64,000 nt of DNA from Bog-532 sp963833835. Its GTDB lineage: Bacteria > Actinomycetota > Actinomycetes > Streptosporangiales > Streptosporangiaceae. The notes beneath the pieces were generated by a model. That model was given only the letters and a program-made list of their open reading frames with translations, did no database searches and had not been told where the DNA came from. This document shows, in pieces, positions 1-7,561 of the stretch. The position numbers and the translations under genes are program-made. The stretch is from positions 372,001 through 436,000 of the forward strand of contig CAWHZI010000008.1 of the NCBI GenBank assembly GCA_963833835.1. Direction: 5' to 3'. How positions within the stretch are numbered: the first letter of the stretch is position 1; the number at the start of each line of letters is the position of its first letter.

Positions 1-924
1 ATGAGTGCTACCGAATATCGGGCGCAGTTCGATGCCGTCGTCACGTTCGCCAACGGGGGAGGCCTGCGCACCGAGGGCTTCCGCATCGACGTCCCCGGTC
101 CGGATGCCAGCCCGCAGGAGGTCGCCCGGCTGTTCATCACCTCACTGAGCCTGCTGATGGTCGAGTCGGTCGAGCTGCACGGCCTGCGCGTGTTCGCCGA
201 GCCGCACAAGGGCACGCGGGGTGGGCCGAGCGACCGCCCGGCCGCGCCGGAAACTGGTCACAGGCGGATCGTCGACCTCAGCCATCCGATCCGGGACGGC
301 CTGATCACCTACCCGGGGTTGCCCGGTCCCGAGCTGCGCCCGTACCTGACCCGCGAGCAGTCCCGGGAACAGTACGCGCCGGGGACAGAGTTCCAGATCG
401 ATACGGTCACCATGGTCGGCAACACCGGCACCTACCTGGATAGCCCCTTCCACCGGTACGCGGACGGAGCTGATCTGGCCGCACTGCCGCTGGAGTCCTG
501 CGCCGAGTTGCCGGCGGTCCTGGCCCGCATCGCCGGCTCCGGCTCCCGCACGGTCGATGTCGGCGCGCTCGCGGCGCTCGACGTGTCGGGGCGGGCGGTC
601 CTGCTGCACACCGGAGGCGATGCCGCCTGGGGCCGCGCCGACTACGCCACCGACGCCCCTTACCTGACCGAAGCGGGCGCTCGCTGGCTGGCCGAGCAGG
701 GCGCCCGCCTCGTCGGCATCGACTCAGTCAACGTCGACGACCTGCAAGGTGGCGGCCACCGCCCGGCACACTCGATCCTGCTCCGGGCCGGCATCCCGGT
801 CGTCGAGCACCTCACCGGGCTGGGCCAGCTGCCGCCGACCGGGTTCTGGTTCACCGCAGCCCCGGTTCCGGTCGAGGGCTTCGGGACCTTCCCCGTTCGC
901 GCCTTCGCGACGGTCCCCGGGTAA
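1..924 (+). CDS. Cyclase family protein (kynurenine formamidase-like) with N-terminal extension
   Basis: A 307-aa protein whose first codon is the first base of the window, so its ribosome site and any earlier start cannot be seen. Residues ~1-75 form a small alpha/beta-looking segment ending in VFAEPHKGTRGG. Residues ~88-300 are the cyclase/formamidase fold (VDLSHPIRDGLITYPG near the start, GIDSVNVDD and HSILLRAGIPVVEHL later). The usual metal motif HxGTHxDxPxH appears as NTGTYLDSPFH, so the first two His ligands are Asn and Tyr while Asp and the last His remain. The family hydrolyses amide or lactone bonds; the substrate here is unknown. It converges with the methyltransferase downstream. 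Confidence 0.8.
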   Translation: MSATEYRAQFDAVVTFANGGGLRTEGFRIDVPGPDASPQEVARLFITSLSLLMVESVELHGLRVFAEPHKGTRGGPSDRPAAPETGHRRIVDLSHPIRDGLITYPGLPGPELRPYLTREQSREQYAPGTEFQIDTVTMVGNTGTYLDSPFHRYADGADLAALPLESCAELPAVLARIAGSGSRTVDVGALAALDVSGRAVLLHTGGDAAWGRADYATDAPYLTEAGARWLAEQGARLVGIDSVNVDDLQGGGHRPAHSILLRAGIPVVEHLTGLGQLPPTGFWFTAAPVPVEGFGTFPVRAFATVPG

Positions 925-933
925 GGCGCCCGG

Positions 934-1593
934 CTACTTCTTGCGGGCCAGGGTCAGGCCGTCGCCCAGGGGGAGCATGATGACGTCCACGCGATCATCG
1001 GCGGCGGCGTGGTCGTTGAAGTCACGGACGGCCTGGACCAGTTCGCTCTCGTTGCCGGCGTCGATCACGCGGCCGTGGGAGAACGTGTTGTCGACCAGGA
1101 TGGCACCGCCGGGCCGGACCCGGGGCACGACCTCGTTCCAGTAGGGCAGATAGCCGGGCGCGTCGATGAACGCGATATCGAACTGCGGTCCGGGCGGCAG
1201 GGCCCGCACGGTGTCCAGCGCCGGCCCGAGCCGGAGCTCGATCATGGCCGCCAGGCCGGCCCGGTCCCAGTACTTGCGGGCCACCGAGGTCCATTCGTCG
1301 CTGATGTCGCAGCACAGCAGGTGCCCGCCGTCGGACAGGCCGCGGGCCAGGCAGATGGAGGAGTAGCCGGTGAACGTGCCGATCTCCAGGCCGGTACGGG
1401 CCCCGATGAGCTGGGCGATCATCGTCATGAACCGGCCCTGTTCGGGCGCGATGGCCAGCGAGCGCTCGTTCGGGAACCACTCCGCGGTCTCGTGTGCGAG
1501 CTCACGCAAGATGGCGTCCGGCGGAGTGCTGTGCGCGCAAAGGTACACGTTCAGGTGCAGGCCGATGTGCTCACTTCGCTGCGCCACACGCAT
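934..1593 (-). CDS. Class I SAM-dependent O-methyltransferase (family 3, CCoAOMT-like)
   Basis: A 219-aa methyltransferase close to the usual ~220 aa of the caffeoyl-CoA/catechol O-methyltransferase family. Motif I is LEIGTFTGYSS (~69-79), followed by a DISDEW acidic loop, then FDIAFIDAPGY and GGAILVDNTFSHG, which in the family supply metal and SAM ligands. The family transfers a methyl group to a small hydroxylated acceptor with Mg2+; the acceptor cannot be read from sequence. ATG at 1593 gives the full protein, but no Shine-Dalgarno is seen. A TAAGTT hexamer abuts the ATG, and GTG at 1587 sits where a leaderless start would be expected. Divergent from lgt. Confidence 0.85.
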   Translation of the reverse strand: MRVAQRSEHIGLHLNVYLCAHSTPPDAILRELAHETAEWFPNERSLAIAPEQGRFMTMIAQLIGARTGLEIGTFTGYSSICLARGLSDGGHLLCCDISDEWTSVARKYWDRAGLAAMIELRLGPALDTVRALPPGPQFDIAFIDAPGYLPYWNEVVPRVRPGGAILVDNTFSHGRVIDAGNESELVQAVRDFNDHAAADDRVDVIMLPLGDGLTLARKK

Positions 1594-1674
1594 AACTTAA
1601 CCGACCCAGGGAGGACTGCACGATTTCTGCGGTGCACTAGCCTGGGGCGCATGGCGACGCAGGGGACAGCCCCG

Positions 1675-2673
1675 ATGGTCAGCGCAGCGGCGGCCCACAT
1701 TCCCAGCCCCGCGGTCAGCGGCTTCCACATCGGGCCAGCGTTTATTCACTACTACGCCGTGATGTACCTGGTCGGCATCGCCGCCGCGATCTTCATCACC
1801 CGCCGCCGCTGGGTCCGCGCGGGCGGCGACCCGGAGCTGATGTACGACGTCGCCATGTGGGCCGTCCCCGCGGGCATCATCGGCGGCCGCATCTACTTCG
1901 ACATCACCACCCCGGCCTACATCCCGCACGTCTGGTACGGCGTGCTCGCGGTGTGGGACGGCGGCCTGGGCATCTGGGGCGCGATCCCGATTGCCGTGCT
2001 AGTCGGCATCTGGCGGGTGCACCGGTTCGGCGGCCGCATCACGCTGGCCATGGACGCGGTGGCGCCTGCGCTGCTGGTGGCCCAGGGCATCGGCCGGATC
2101 GGCAACTACTTCAACAAGGAGCTGTTCGGCGGGCCAACCAGCCTGCCGTGGGGGCTGCAGATCCCGCTGGCGTACCGGCCGGCCGGCTACACCGCGTTCG
2201 CCTACTTCCAGCCCACGTTCGGTTACGAGCTGATCTGGGACTTCGCGCTGGCCGCGTTCCTGGTCTGGCTCGGCCACCACAGCAAGATCTTCGCCCCGGG
2301 CCTGTTCGCGCTGTACGTGATGGGTTACTCGGGCTTCCGGATCTTCGAGGAGTCGCTCCGGGTCGACCCGTCCCAGCACTTCCTGGGCCTGCGGCTGAAC
2401 ATGTACGTGGCCATCGGGCTGACCGTGGTCGGCGCGGTCTGGTTCTACCTCATCCAGCGGCGGGGCCGCCGCCGGATCATCGCGGGCCTGCCCGCGCCCG
2501 AACTCGCGGCCGGCCACGCCCAGCCCAGCTACCAGGCCCGGGACACCGACGGGGTCCTCACCGAAGCCGGTACCGCCGCCGACCTCCCGTCCGGGCCCGG
2601 GACCGAGGCCGAGCGGCTGGACGAGGAGCCCGCCGGCGCTGCCACCGGCGACGAGACGGCCAAGCCGGAGTAA
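1675..2673 (+). CDS. lgt: Prolipoprotein diacylglyceryl transferase
   Basis: Lgt transfers diacylglycerol from phosphatidylglycerol to the lipobox cysteine of prelipoproteins in the cytoplasmic membrane. The 332-aa product has about seven membrane segments and the Lgt signature GRIGNYFNKELFGGPTSLPWG (20 of these residues span the catalytic loop), plus the YYAVMYLVG and FRIFEESLRVDP motifs. A hydrophilic Ala/Gly/Glu-rich tail of ~70 residues follows the last helix, common in actinobacterial Lgt. I chose ATG 1675 because AGGGGA lies 8 nt upstream; ATG 1651 is in frame but has no ribosome site. The gene stands alone, divergent from the O-methyltransferase and convergent with kamA. Confidence 0.93.
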   Translation: MVSAAAAHIPSPAVSGFHIGPAFIHYYAVMYLVGIAAAIFITRRRWVRAGGDPELMYDVAMWAVPAGIIGGRIYFDITTPAYIPHVWYGVLAVWDGGLGIWGAIPIAVLVGIWRVHRFGGRITLAMDAVAPALLVAQGIGRIGNYFNKELFGGPTSLPWGLQIPLAYRPAGYTAFAYFQPTFGYELIWDFALAAFLVWLGHHSKIFAPGLFALYVMGYSGFRIFEESLRVDPSQHFLGLRLNMYVAIGLTVVGAVWFYLIQRRGRRRIIAGLPAPELAAGHAQPSYQARDTDGVLTEAGTAADLPSGPGTEAERLDEEPAGAATGDETAKPE

Positions 2674-2696
2674 CCCGGCCTGGCCGCGATCACCGC

Positions 2697-4082
2697 TCAG
2701 GCTGGCAGGGCCGTGGTTGCGGCGTCGGCCGTGGCCGCCCGGGAGCGCCACCAGTCCTGGCCCCGCTGGGGCAGCATGTAGATCGGGTCGTAGTAGGCGT
2801 ACTCGCGGCTGGTGGCCAGCTCGTCGTCGCGCTCGACCCCGGTGCGGTAGTTCTTGGTCCAGTAGGAAATGCCCAGCTCGGTGTCGTACCGCGAGACCTG
2901 GTGCACCCAGCGCTTGCCCACGTAGGGCACGTCGCACACCACCCGGGGCGTGGCGAAGCCAGGCAGGTAGCCCATGATCTGGTGCTGCAGCTCCTGGGCC
3001 TCGCCCAGGGTCAGCCGCCAGTGCTCACTGCCCGGGATCATGTCGCACAGGTAGAAGTAGTACGGCATGATCTTGGCCTCGTCGAGCAGGGCGAAGCACA
3101 GGTCCAGCAGGGCCGGGACGCTGTCGTTGGTGCCGCGCAGCAGGACGCCCTGGTTGCGGACGTCCCGGATCCCGGTGTCCAGCATGGCCCGGGCCGCCTT
3201 GGCCACCAGCGGGGTGACCGACTGGGCCGCGTTCACGTGGGTGTGGATGGCGATGCTCACTCCGCGGTCCGCGGCCGTGGCAGCCAGCCGGGTCATGCCC
3301 GCCCGCACCTCGTCCGACAGCCAGTGCTGCGGCAAGCCCATCAGCGCCTTGCTGGCCAGCCTGACGTCGCGGATCGACTCAATGTCCAGCAGCGCGGCGA
3401 CGAACTCCTCCAGCCGCGGCCAGGGCAGGTTGGCCACGTCACCACCAGAGACCACTACGTCCCGGACGCCGGGCGTCCGGCGCAGGTAGTCGATCATCGC
3501 GCCGAGCCGGTCCGGCCGGGTCAGGGTGAACTTGTGCTTGTCCGCGGTGGGAGTCGGGTTGCCGACCAGGTCCATCCGGGTGCAGTGCCCGCAGTACTGG
3601 GGGCAGGTGGGCAGCACTTCGGCCAGCACCTTGGTCGGGTAGCGGTGGGTCAGCCCCTCCACGGCCCACATCTCCGCCTCGTGCAGCGAGTCGCGCTGGG
3701 CGTACGGGTGCGAGGGCCAGTCGGCTTTCCGGTCGCTGAACACCGGGATCATGTAGCGGCGGACCGGGTCGGCGTAGAACGCGTCGGTGAACCCGGGGTC
3801 GGACGCGGCCACGGCCGGCGCCATCGTGTTCAGCATCTGCGGCGGCACCAGCATCGACATGGTGGCGCGGGACCGCTGGTCCTGGTCCAGGTCGGTGAAG
3901 AAGGCCTCGGCCAGGCCGTCGCCCATCACCTGGCGGAGCTGGCGCGCGTTCTTCACGCAGTGCGCCCGCTGCCACTGGACAGACTCCCAGTCGGCCGTGC
4001 TGACGTCGGCCCAGCCTGGGAGGCGGCGCCAGTCAGGCTCGATCAGCTCACGGCGCTGGTAGACGTATGGCTGGTCGATCAT
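2697..4082 (-). CDS. kamA: Lysine 2,3-aminomutase (KamA) family radical SAM enzyme
   Basis: A 461-aa radical SAM/PLP aminomutase; the family moves the alpha-amino group of lysine (or a related amino acid) to the beta position. The Fe-S motif CPQYCGHC (CX3CX2C) is intact around residue 155. Two acidic residues that bind the substrate side-chain amine in clostridial KamA seem conserved, in YLCDMIPGSEHWR and VVCDVPYVGK. The PLP lysine is probably the K of the latter, but the usual Gly-rich DAPGGGGK is replaced by DVPYVGK. GGAGG just before ATG 4082 supports the start. Monocistronic as far as can be seen. Beta-lysine for osmolyte or antibiotic use is a guess; no acetyltransferase partner is adjacent. 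Confidence 0.82.
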   Translation of the reverse strand: MIDQPYVYQRRELIEPDWRRLPGWADVSTADWESVQWQRAHCVKNARQLRQVMGDGLAEAFFTDLDQDQRSRATMSMLVPPQMLNTMAPAVAASDPGFTDAFYADPVRRYMIPVFSDRKADWPSHPYAQRDSLHEAEMWAVEGLTHRYPTKVLAEVLPTCPQYCGHCTRMDLVGNPTPTADKHKFTLTRPDRLGAMIDYLRRTPGVRDVVVSGGDVANLPWPRLEEFVAALLDIESIRDVRLASKALMGLPQHWLSDEVRAGMTRLAATAADRGVSIAIHTHVNAAQSVTPLVAKAARAMLDTGIRDVRNQGVLLRGTNDSVPALLDLCFALLDEAKIMPYYFYLCDMIPGSEHWRLTLGEAQELQHQIMGYLPGFATPRVVCDVPYVGKRWVHQVSRYDTELGISYWTKNYRTGVERDDELATSREYAYYDPIYMLPQRGQDWWRSRAATADAATTALPA

Positions 4083-4353
4083 GGTTCGCCTCCTCGGCGG
4101 ACGGAATCAGTAGATAATCCTCTCCAACATCTAGCTTATTAAAGAAGATCTCGCCAAAACAGTATCCGACAAGAAAATCTCTTGTTACCTGTCGAAGTCG
4201 AGCCGTGTTACCCGCCCGCGGCGCCGATGGGCCACCGATAACGGTTCGGCAGCAAATCGCGGCCGGGCCGAGAGCGGGAGGCGCCGGACGGCGCCGCCCG
4301 CGGTGGCCAGTTGCTACTACGTAGAGTCCCAGGTCAGTGACGTTTCTGGGGGG

Positions 4354-4381
4354 TTGACATCGGTTCGAAGCGCGGTAAGTT
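4354..4381 (+). promoter_or_regulatory. Sigma-70-type promoter, possibly for a short non-coding transcript
   Basis: TTGACA at 4354-4359 is a perfect -35. A TAAGTT hexamer follows after a 16-nt spacer. The nearest plus-strand gene (ppm1) begins about 390 nt further on, and the interval contains a GGGGCAGG...CCTGCCCC stem (4450-4457 with 4481-4488). It may drive a long leader or a small RNA. Confidence 0.4.
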
Positions 4382-4719
4382 TCTGCCCACGGTCCAGGCC
4401 CGGGCGGGCTCGCCGGAGTGGCTAACCCGCCGTGATCTGGCCCGCATCGGGGGCAGGGGTGTTCGCATCCAGCCGCTTTTCCTGCCCCGGTGTGGTGAGA
4501 CGGGCTGCTATGCGGCACCTGCTGGACGGGGGGTTGGGCTTGGGAAGGGATCCGGGCGCCCAGTAGACAACGGAGGCCGAGCTCGTTGCCGGCGGGACGG
4601 CCCCCGGAACGAAGGCGCGACCCGGATCCTTTTCCCTCCCCCCGAGGCGGCCTGGACCCCGAAATGGTCTGGACCCATAGGGAACCCTTAGCTTTGCCTG
4701 GGCGTTGGAGGAGACCTCA

Positions 4720-4737
4720 GCCGATATCCTTATCGGC
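4720..4737. promoter_or_regulatory. Palindrome upstream of ppm1
   Basis: GCCGATA-TCCT-TATCGGC is a perfect 7-bp inverted repeat with a 4-nt centre, ending 34 nt before the ppm1 start. The TATCCT inside it could act as a -10 element, so the palindrome may be an operator overlapping the promoter. The regulator is not identifiable. Confidence 0.4.
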
Positions 4738-4771
4738 CGTACCCCACAAAGCCAGGCGAAGGGCAGGGAGC

Positions 4772-5518
4772 GTGGCAGAGCCCACATCACCCATTGAGCG
4801 TGTTGCCGTCGTCATGCCGACGTACGAGGAGCGGCAGAACCTGGAGTCCATCGCCGCTCGCCTGCGCAGTGCGGTCCCGGATGCCGATCTGCTCGTCGTC
4901 GACGACAACAGTCCCGATGGGACCGGGGACCTGGCCGATAAGCTTTCCGAAGCCGATCCCCACATCCAGGTGCTGCACCGGACGGACAAGGCCGGCCTCG
5001 GGCCGGCCTACATCGCCGGGTTCCGCTGGGCTCTGGAGCGCGGGTACGACGCGGTGGTGGAGATGGACGCCGACGGCTCGCACCAGCCCGAGCAGCTGCC
5101 GCAACTGCTGGCCGCGCTGGCTGCGGCGGACGGTGTGATCGGGTCCCGGTGGATACCAGGCGGCAAGCTTCTGAACTGGCCGAAGTCCCGTGAGGTGCTG
5201 TCCCGGGCCGCGAACGTGTACGTCCGGATCATGCTGGGCCTGAAGATCAAGGACGCGACCGGCGGCTACCGGGCCTACCGGGCCTCGGCGCTGCGCACGA
5301 TCAGCCTGGACACGGTGGAGTCAGCGGGGTACTGCTTCCAGATCGACCTCACGCTGCGGATGATCCAAGCGGGCCTGCGGATCGTCGAGGTCCCGATCAC
5401 GTTCGTGGAACGCGAGCGCGGCGCGAGCAAGATGAGCCAGGCCATCATCGGGGAGGCGTTCCTGCGGGTGGCGCAGTGGGCCGTCAGCACGCGGCTGCGC
5501 CGGCGCAAACACGGTTAA
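4772..5518 (+). CDS. ppm1: Polyprenol monophosphomannose synthase (GT2)
   Basis: Makes polyprenyl-phosphate-mannose from GDP-mannose at the inner membrane face, the donor for protein O-mannosylation and lipoglycan assembly in actinobacteria. The 248-aa GT-A fold shows VVMPTYEER near the N terminus, LLVVDDNSPDGTGD, the DAD-containing VVEMDADGSHQPEQLP, and GYCFQIDLTLR plus ERERGASKM in the acceptor region. There is no C-terminal membrane domain, so it is the catalytic-only form. GTG 4772 is the first start consistent with the family N terminus; GAAGGG lies ~9 nt upstream. The ppm1-rbpA neighbourhood is conserved in Streptomyces and Mycobacterium, which supports both calls. Confidence 0.93.
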   Translation: MAEPTSPIERVAVVMPTYEERQNLESIAARLRSAVPDADLLVVDDNSPDGTGDLADKLSEADPHIQVLHRTDKAGLGPAYIAGFRWALERGYDAVVEMDADGSHQPEQLPQLLAALAAADGVIGSRWIPGGKLLNWPKSREVLSRAANVYVRIMLGLKIKDATGGYRAYRASALRTISLDTVESAGYCFQIDLTLRMIQAGLRIVEVPITFVERERGASKMSQAIIGEAFLRVAQWAVSTRLRRRKHG

Positions 5519-5533
5519 GGCCGACGCAGTAAA

Positions 5534-5566
5534 GCGGGCAGGCGCGTCACTAGCCGCCTGCCCCGC
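5534..5566. terminator. Bidirectional terminator-like hairpin between ppm1 and rbpA
   Basis: GCGGGCAGGCG at 5534-5544 pairs with CGCCTGCCCCGC at 5555-5566 (one bulged C). It lies between the convergent stops of ppm1 and rbpA. There is no clear U-tract, as is common in actinomycetes. Confidence 0.55.
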
Positions 5567-5580
5567 TCATTCTTCGACTA

Positions 5581-5967
5581 TCAGGCGCTCTTGCGCTGCC
5601 GGCGGTCGCGACTCGTGTCGCGCTCAACCGGGGCGCCGCGCCGTCCTCTGATCACTTCGAGTCGTTCGGCCAGCACCGCTTCGAGATCGGCGACGGTACG
5701 CCGCTCGAGCAGCATGTCCCAGTGGCTGCGCGGTGGCTTGACCTTCTTCGGGCTGGGTGACTCGCCCGTCGCCGCGGAGGCGACTGCACCACAGACCCGG
5801 CACTCCCAAGTTGGGGGGAGTTCCGCCTCTGCGGCGAAGGGCACGGTAAAATGGTGTCCCTTAGGGCAATCGAAAGCGACCTCTTGCCGTGGGGCGAGGT
5901 CGGTGTTGCGGTCGTTCTCGTAGCTCGTGGATCCGAGCCGAGTCCCGCGTAGTGCGCGTTCGGCCAT
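5581..5967 (-). CDS. rbpA: RNA polymerase-binding protein RbpA
   Basis: RbpA binds RNA polymerase and group 1/2 sigma factors and stabilises open promoter complexes; it is essential or near-essential in actinobacteria. The 128-aa product starts MAERALRGTRLGSTSYE, a family hallmark. It has a Cys/His-containing core (DCPKGHHF and CRVCG, the zinc-binding version seen in Streptomyces) and ends with the sigma-interacting segment KKVKPPRSHWDMLLERR. ATG 5967 is preceded by GGGAGG at 10 nt. A longer reading from TTG 5985 would swallow that ribosome site, so it is rejected. A near-perfect sigma-R promoter lies ~40 nt upstream, so thiol-oxidative induction is expected, as in S. coelicolor. Confidence 0.95.
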   Translation of the reverse strand: MAERALRGTRLGSTSYENDRNTDLAPRQEVAFDCPKGHHFTVPFAAEAELPPTWECRVCGAVASAATGESPSPKKVKPPRSHWDMLLERRTVADLEAVLAERLEVIRGRRGAPVERDTSRDRRQRKSA

Positions 5968-6007
5968 GTGGGTGCTGCCTCCCAAGCGCTCAGCCGTATG
6001 GTTCTAG

Positions 6008-6034
6008 AACGCCGAATACGCGTGTGAGATTCCC
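6008..6034 (-). promoter_or_regulatory. Sigma-R-type promoter of rbpA
   Basis: On the minus strand GGGAAT (6034-6029) is followed after exactly 18 nt by GTT (6010-6008). This matches the sigma-R consensus GGAAT-N18-GTT. The start codon of rbpA is ~41 nt downstream. A 10-bp palindrome GTTCTAGAAC (6001-6010) overlaps the -10. Known precedent: rbpA of S. coelicolor is in the SigR regulon. Confidence 0.75.
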
Positions 6035-6142
6035 GGTAACGCTCCGGTCCAACCCTGATCTCGGGCCGAAAACGGAACTCAGGCCCTTTTCAGCGGCGGC
6101 GAAGGCAGCTCACAGCCGGGCATGCCTTCTTATTATGCGCCC

Positions 6143-6934
6143 TCATACGGCCCAGAGCCCGCGTTCGGTCAGCAGCTCACGCAGCAGGACCGTCTCGTCG
6201 GTCATGATGCCGTCGGCCCCCAGATCCAGCGCCCGCTCCATCTCGTGCCGCCGGTTGAGCGTCCACACGTGTACCTGCAGGCCCGCCTCGTGGGCCCGGC
6301 GGATGAACGACGGGGTGGCGACCTGCAGCGGCACCTGGGCGCAGTGCACGCCGGTGCGGGCCAGCTTGTCCGCCAGCGCGTTCCCGAACCGGGGCAGGCC
6401 GCCGGTCAGCTGCAGCGCCGCCATCCCGGCGGGGGACAGCGCCATGCACACCGGCCGGTCCAGCAGCACCCGGGCCGCGTGCAGCCGCCGGGCCGAGAAT
6501 GAGGTCACGCACACCCGGTCCCAGGCCCCGGTGCGGCGCAGCACCTCCATCATCGGCCGGATAGCCAGCACGTCCTTCAGATCCACGTTGAACCTCAGGT
6601 CCGGCCAGGCGGTGATCAGATCCTCGATGAGCGGGATCGGCTCGGTGCCGCCGATCCGGGCCCCGGCCACTTCGGTGTACGGCATCCGGGCGATCCGGCC
6701 CTGCCGGTCCGTGACCCGGTCCAGGGTGCGGTCGTGGAAGGCCAGCAGGATGCCGTCCTGGGTGGCCCTGGTGTCGGTCTCCAGATGGGTGTAGCCGAGC
6801 GACACGGCGTGCTCGAACGCGGCCCAGGAGTTCTCCGGCTGATGCGCGGCGCCACCCCGGTGCGCGAAGGCAAGGGGGAGCGCCTGGTCGAGGTAGGCGA
6901 CGGGGCGGCGTTGTTCAACGTCTGCTCGCAGCAC
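6143..6934 (-). CDS. Glycerophosphodiester phosphodiesterase
   Basis: A 263-aa GDPD-family TIM barrel. The catalytic pair appears as FAHRGGAAHQPENS (first catalytic His and the PENT-type motif) and ETDTRATQDGILLAFHDRTLDRVTD (metal-binding E/D and second His). The family hydrolyses glycerophosphodiesters to sn-glycerol-3-phosphate and an alcohol. There is no signal peptide, so it is cytoplasmic. It ends in GADGIMTDETVLLRELL, typical of the family C terminus. Same strand as rbpA, but ~130 bp and a sigma-R promoter separate them, so co-transcription is doubtful. The exact start is uncertain: later in-frame codons before AYLDQALP would still give a full domain. Confidence 0.9.
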   Translation of the reverse strand: MLRADVEQRRPVAYLDQALPLAFAHRGGAAHQPENSWAAFEHAVSLGYTHLETDTRATQDGILLAFHDRTLDRVTDRQGRIARMPYTEVAGARIGGTEPIPLIEDLITAWPDLRFNVDLKDVLAIRPMMEVLRRTGAWDRVCVTSFSARRLHAARVLLDRPVCMALSPAGMAALQLTGGLPRFGNALADKLARTGVHCAQVPLQVATPSFIRRAHEAGLQVHVWTLNRRHEMERALDLGADGIMTDETVLLRELLTERGLWAV

Positions 6935-6982
6935 GGTCTCCAGTGTTGAGGGGCCATGAGTACTGCTGGTAAACGGGGCGGT

Positions 6983-7561
6983 TCATCTCACTGAGCTTTG
7001 GGTGTCCGCTGGCGTTGCCTTTTCCCACTCCCGGCGGCGGGTGTCGGCCAGGGCGATGGCCGCCGCGACCGCTACGTTGAGTGACCCTACCCGGCCCGCC
7101 TGGGGAATGTAGGCGGCCGCGTCACAGACGGCCAGCAGGGCGGGGGAGCACCCGTGGTCCTCGTTGCCGATGGCCAGGCACACGTCGCCCTCCAGCGGTG
7201 CGTCGAACAGTGGCACGGCGCCCGCCGCCAGCTCGATCGCTACCACCCGCAGCCCGGCCGCCTGGGCCGCCTTGGCCGCCTGCGCCGGGGCCGGCTCGCG
7301 CTCCCAGGCCAGGAACCGCTCGGTCCCGAGCGCGGTCTTACGCACCGAGGGATGGTCCAGCGCGATCGTGTTGCCGCACAGCCACACGTGCTCGACACCG
7401 AACGCGGCGGCCGACCGAGCGATCGAGCCGACGTTGAACGGCTGGGTCACCGAGTCCAGCAGCAACGCCACGCGGGCCTGGGTGCTGCGCCGCCAGGTCC
7501 GGTTGAGCCGCTTGACCTCGGTCGGCCGCAGCTGGCGTGGCCGGTCCTCGGGCTCGGTCAT
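6983..7561 (-). CDS. TrmH/SpoU-family RNA 2'-O-methyltransferase
   Basis: A 192-aa SPOUT methyltransferase with all three trefoil-knot motifs: NVGSIARSAAAFGVEHVWL (motif 1), AIGNEDHGCSPALL (motif 2) and RVGSLNVAVAAAIAL (motif 3). The family methylates ribose 2'-OH in tRNA (Gm18 type) or rRNA; the exact target cannot be assigned. The N-terminal RNA-binding extension of TsnR-type enzymes is absent. ATG 7561 overlaps the stop of the upstream methyltransferase by 4 nt (ATGA), so it is the third gene of a coupled operon with the DUF3817 and RsmC-like genes. Confidence 0.88.
   Translation of the reverse strand: MTEPEDRPRQLRPTEVKRLNRTWRRSTQARVALLLDSVTQPFNVGSIARSAAAFGVEHVWLCGNTIALDHPSVRKTALGTERFLAWEREPAPAQAAKAAQAAGLRVVAIELAAGAVPLFDAPLEGDVCLAIGNEDHGCSPALLAVCDAAAYIPQAGRVGSLNVAVAAAIALADTRRREWEKATPADTQSSVR

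Larger units (their letters stand above)
4083..4771. other. 689-bp intergenic region between kamA and ppm1
   Basis: No convincing gene. The kamA side (4083-4200) is unusually AT-rich for this window and holds an inverted repeat ACAAGA-N5-TCTTGT at 4169-4185, a possible operator. Further right are a plus-strand promoter-like pair at 4354-4381, a long-loop hairpin at 4450-4488 and a palindrome at 4720-4737, listed separately. The minus-strand reading frames crossing this stretch lack codon bias and homology that I can recognise. Confidence 0.5.

Noticed and set aside
4360..4375. tRNA-like TTCGAA sequence
   Set aside because: No cloverleaf or acceptor stem could be formed around it.
4048..4790. 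Minus-strand coding regions upstream of kamA
   Set aside because: Poor codon bias, no motifs, and one overlaps the kamA N terminus in another frame.
5968..5985. Longer RbpA start at TTG 5985
   Set aside because: It would include the ribosome-binding site of the family-conserved ATG 5967.
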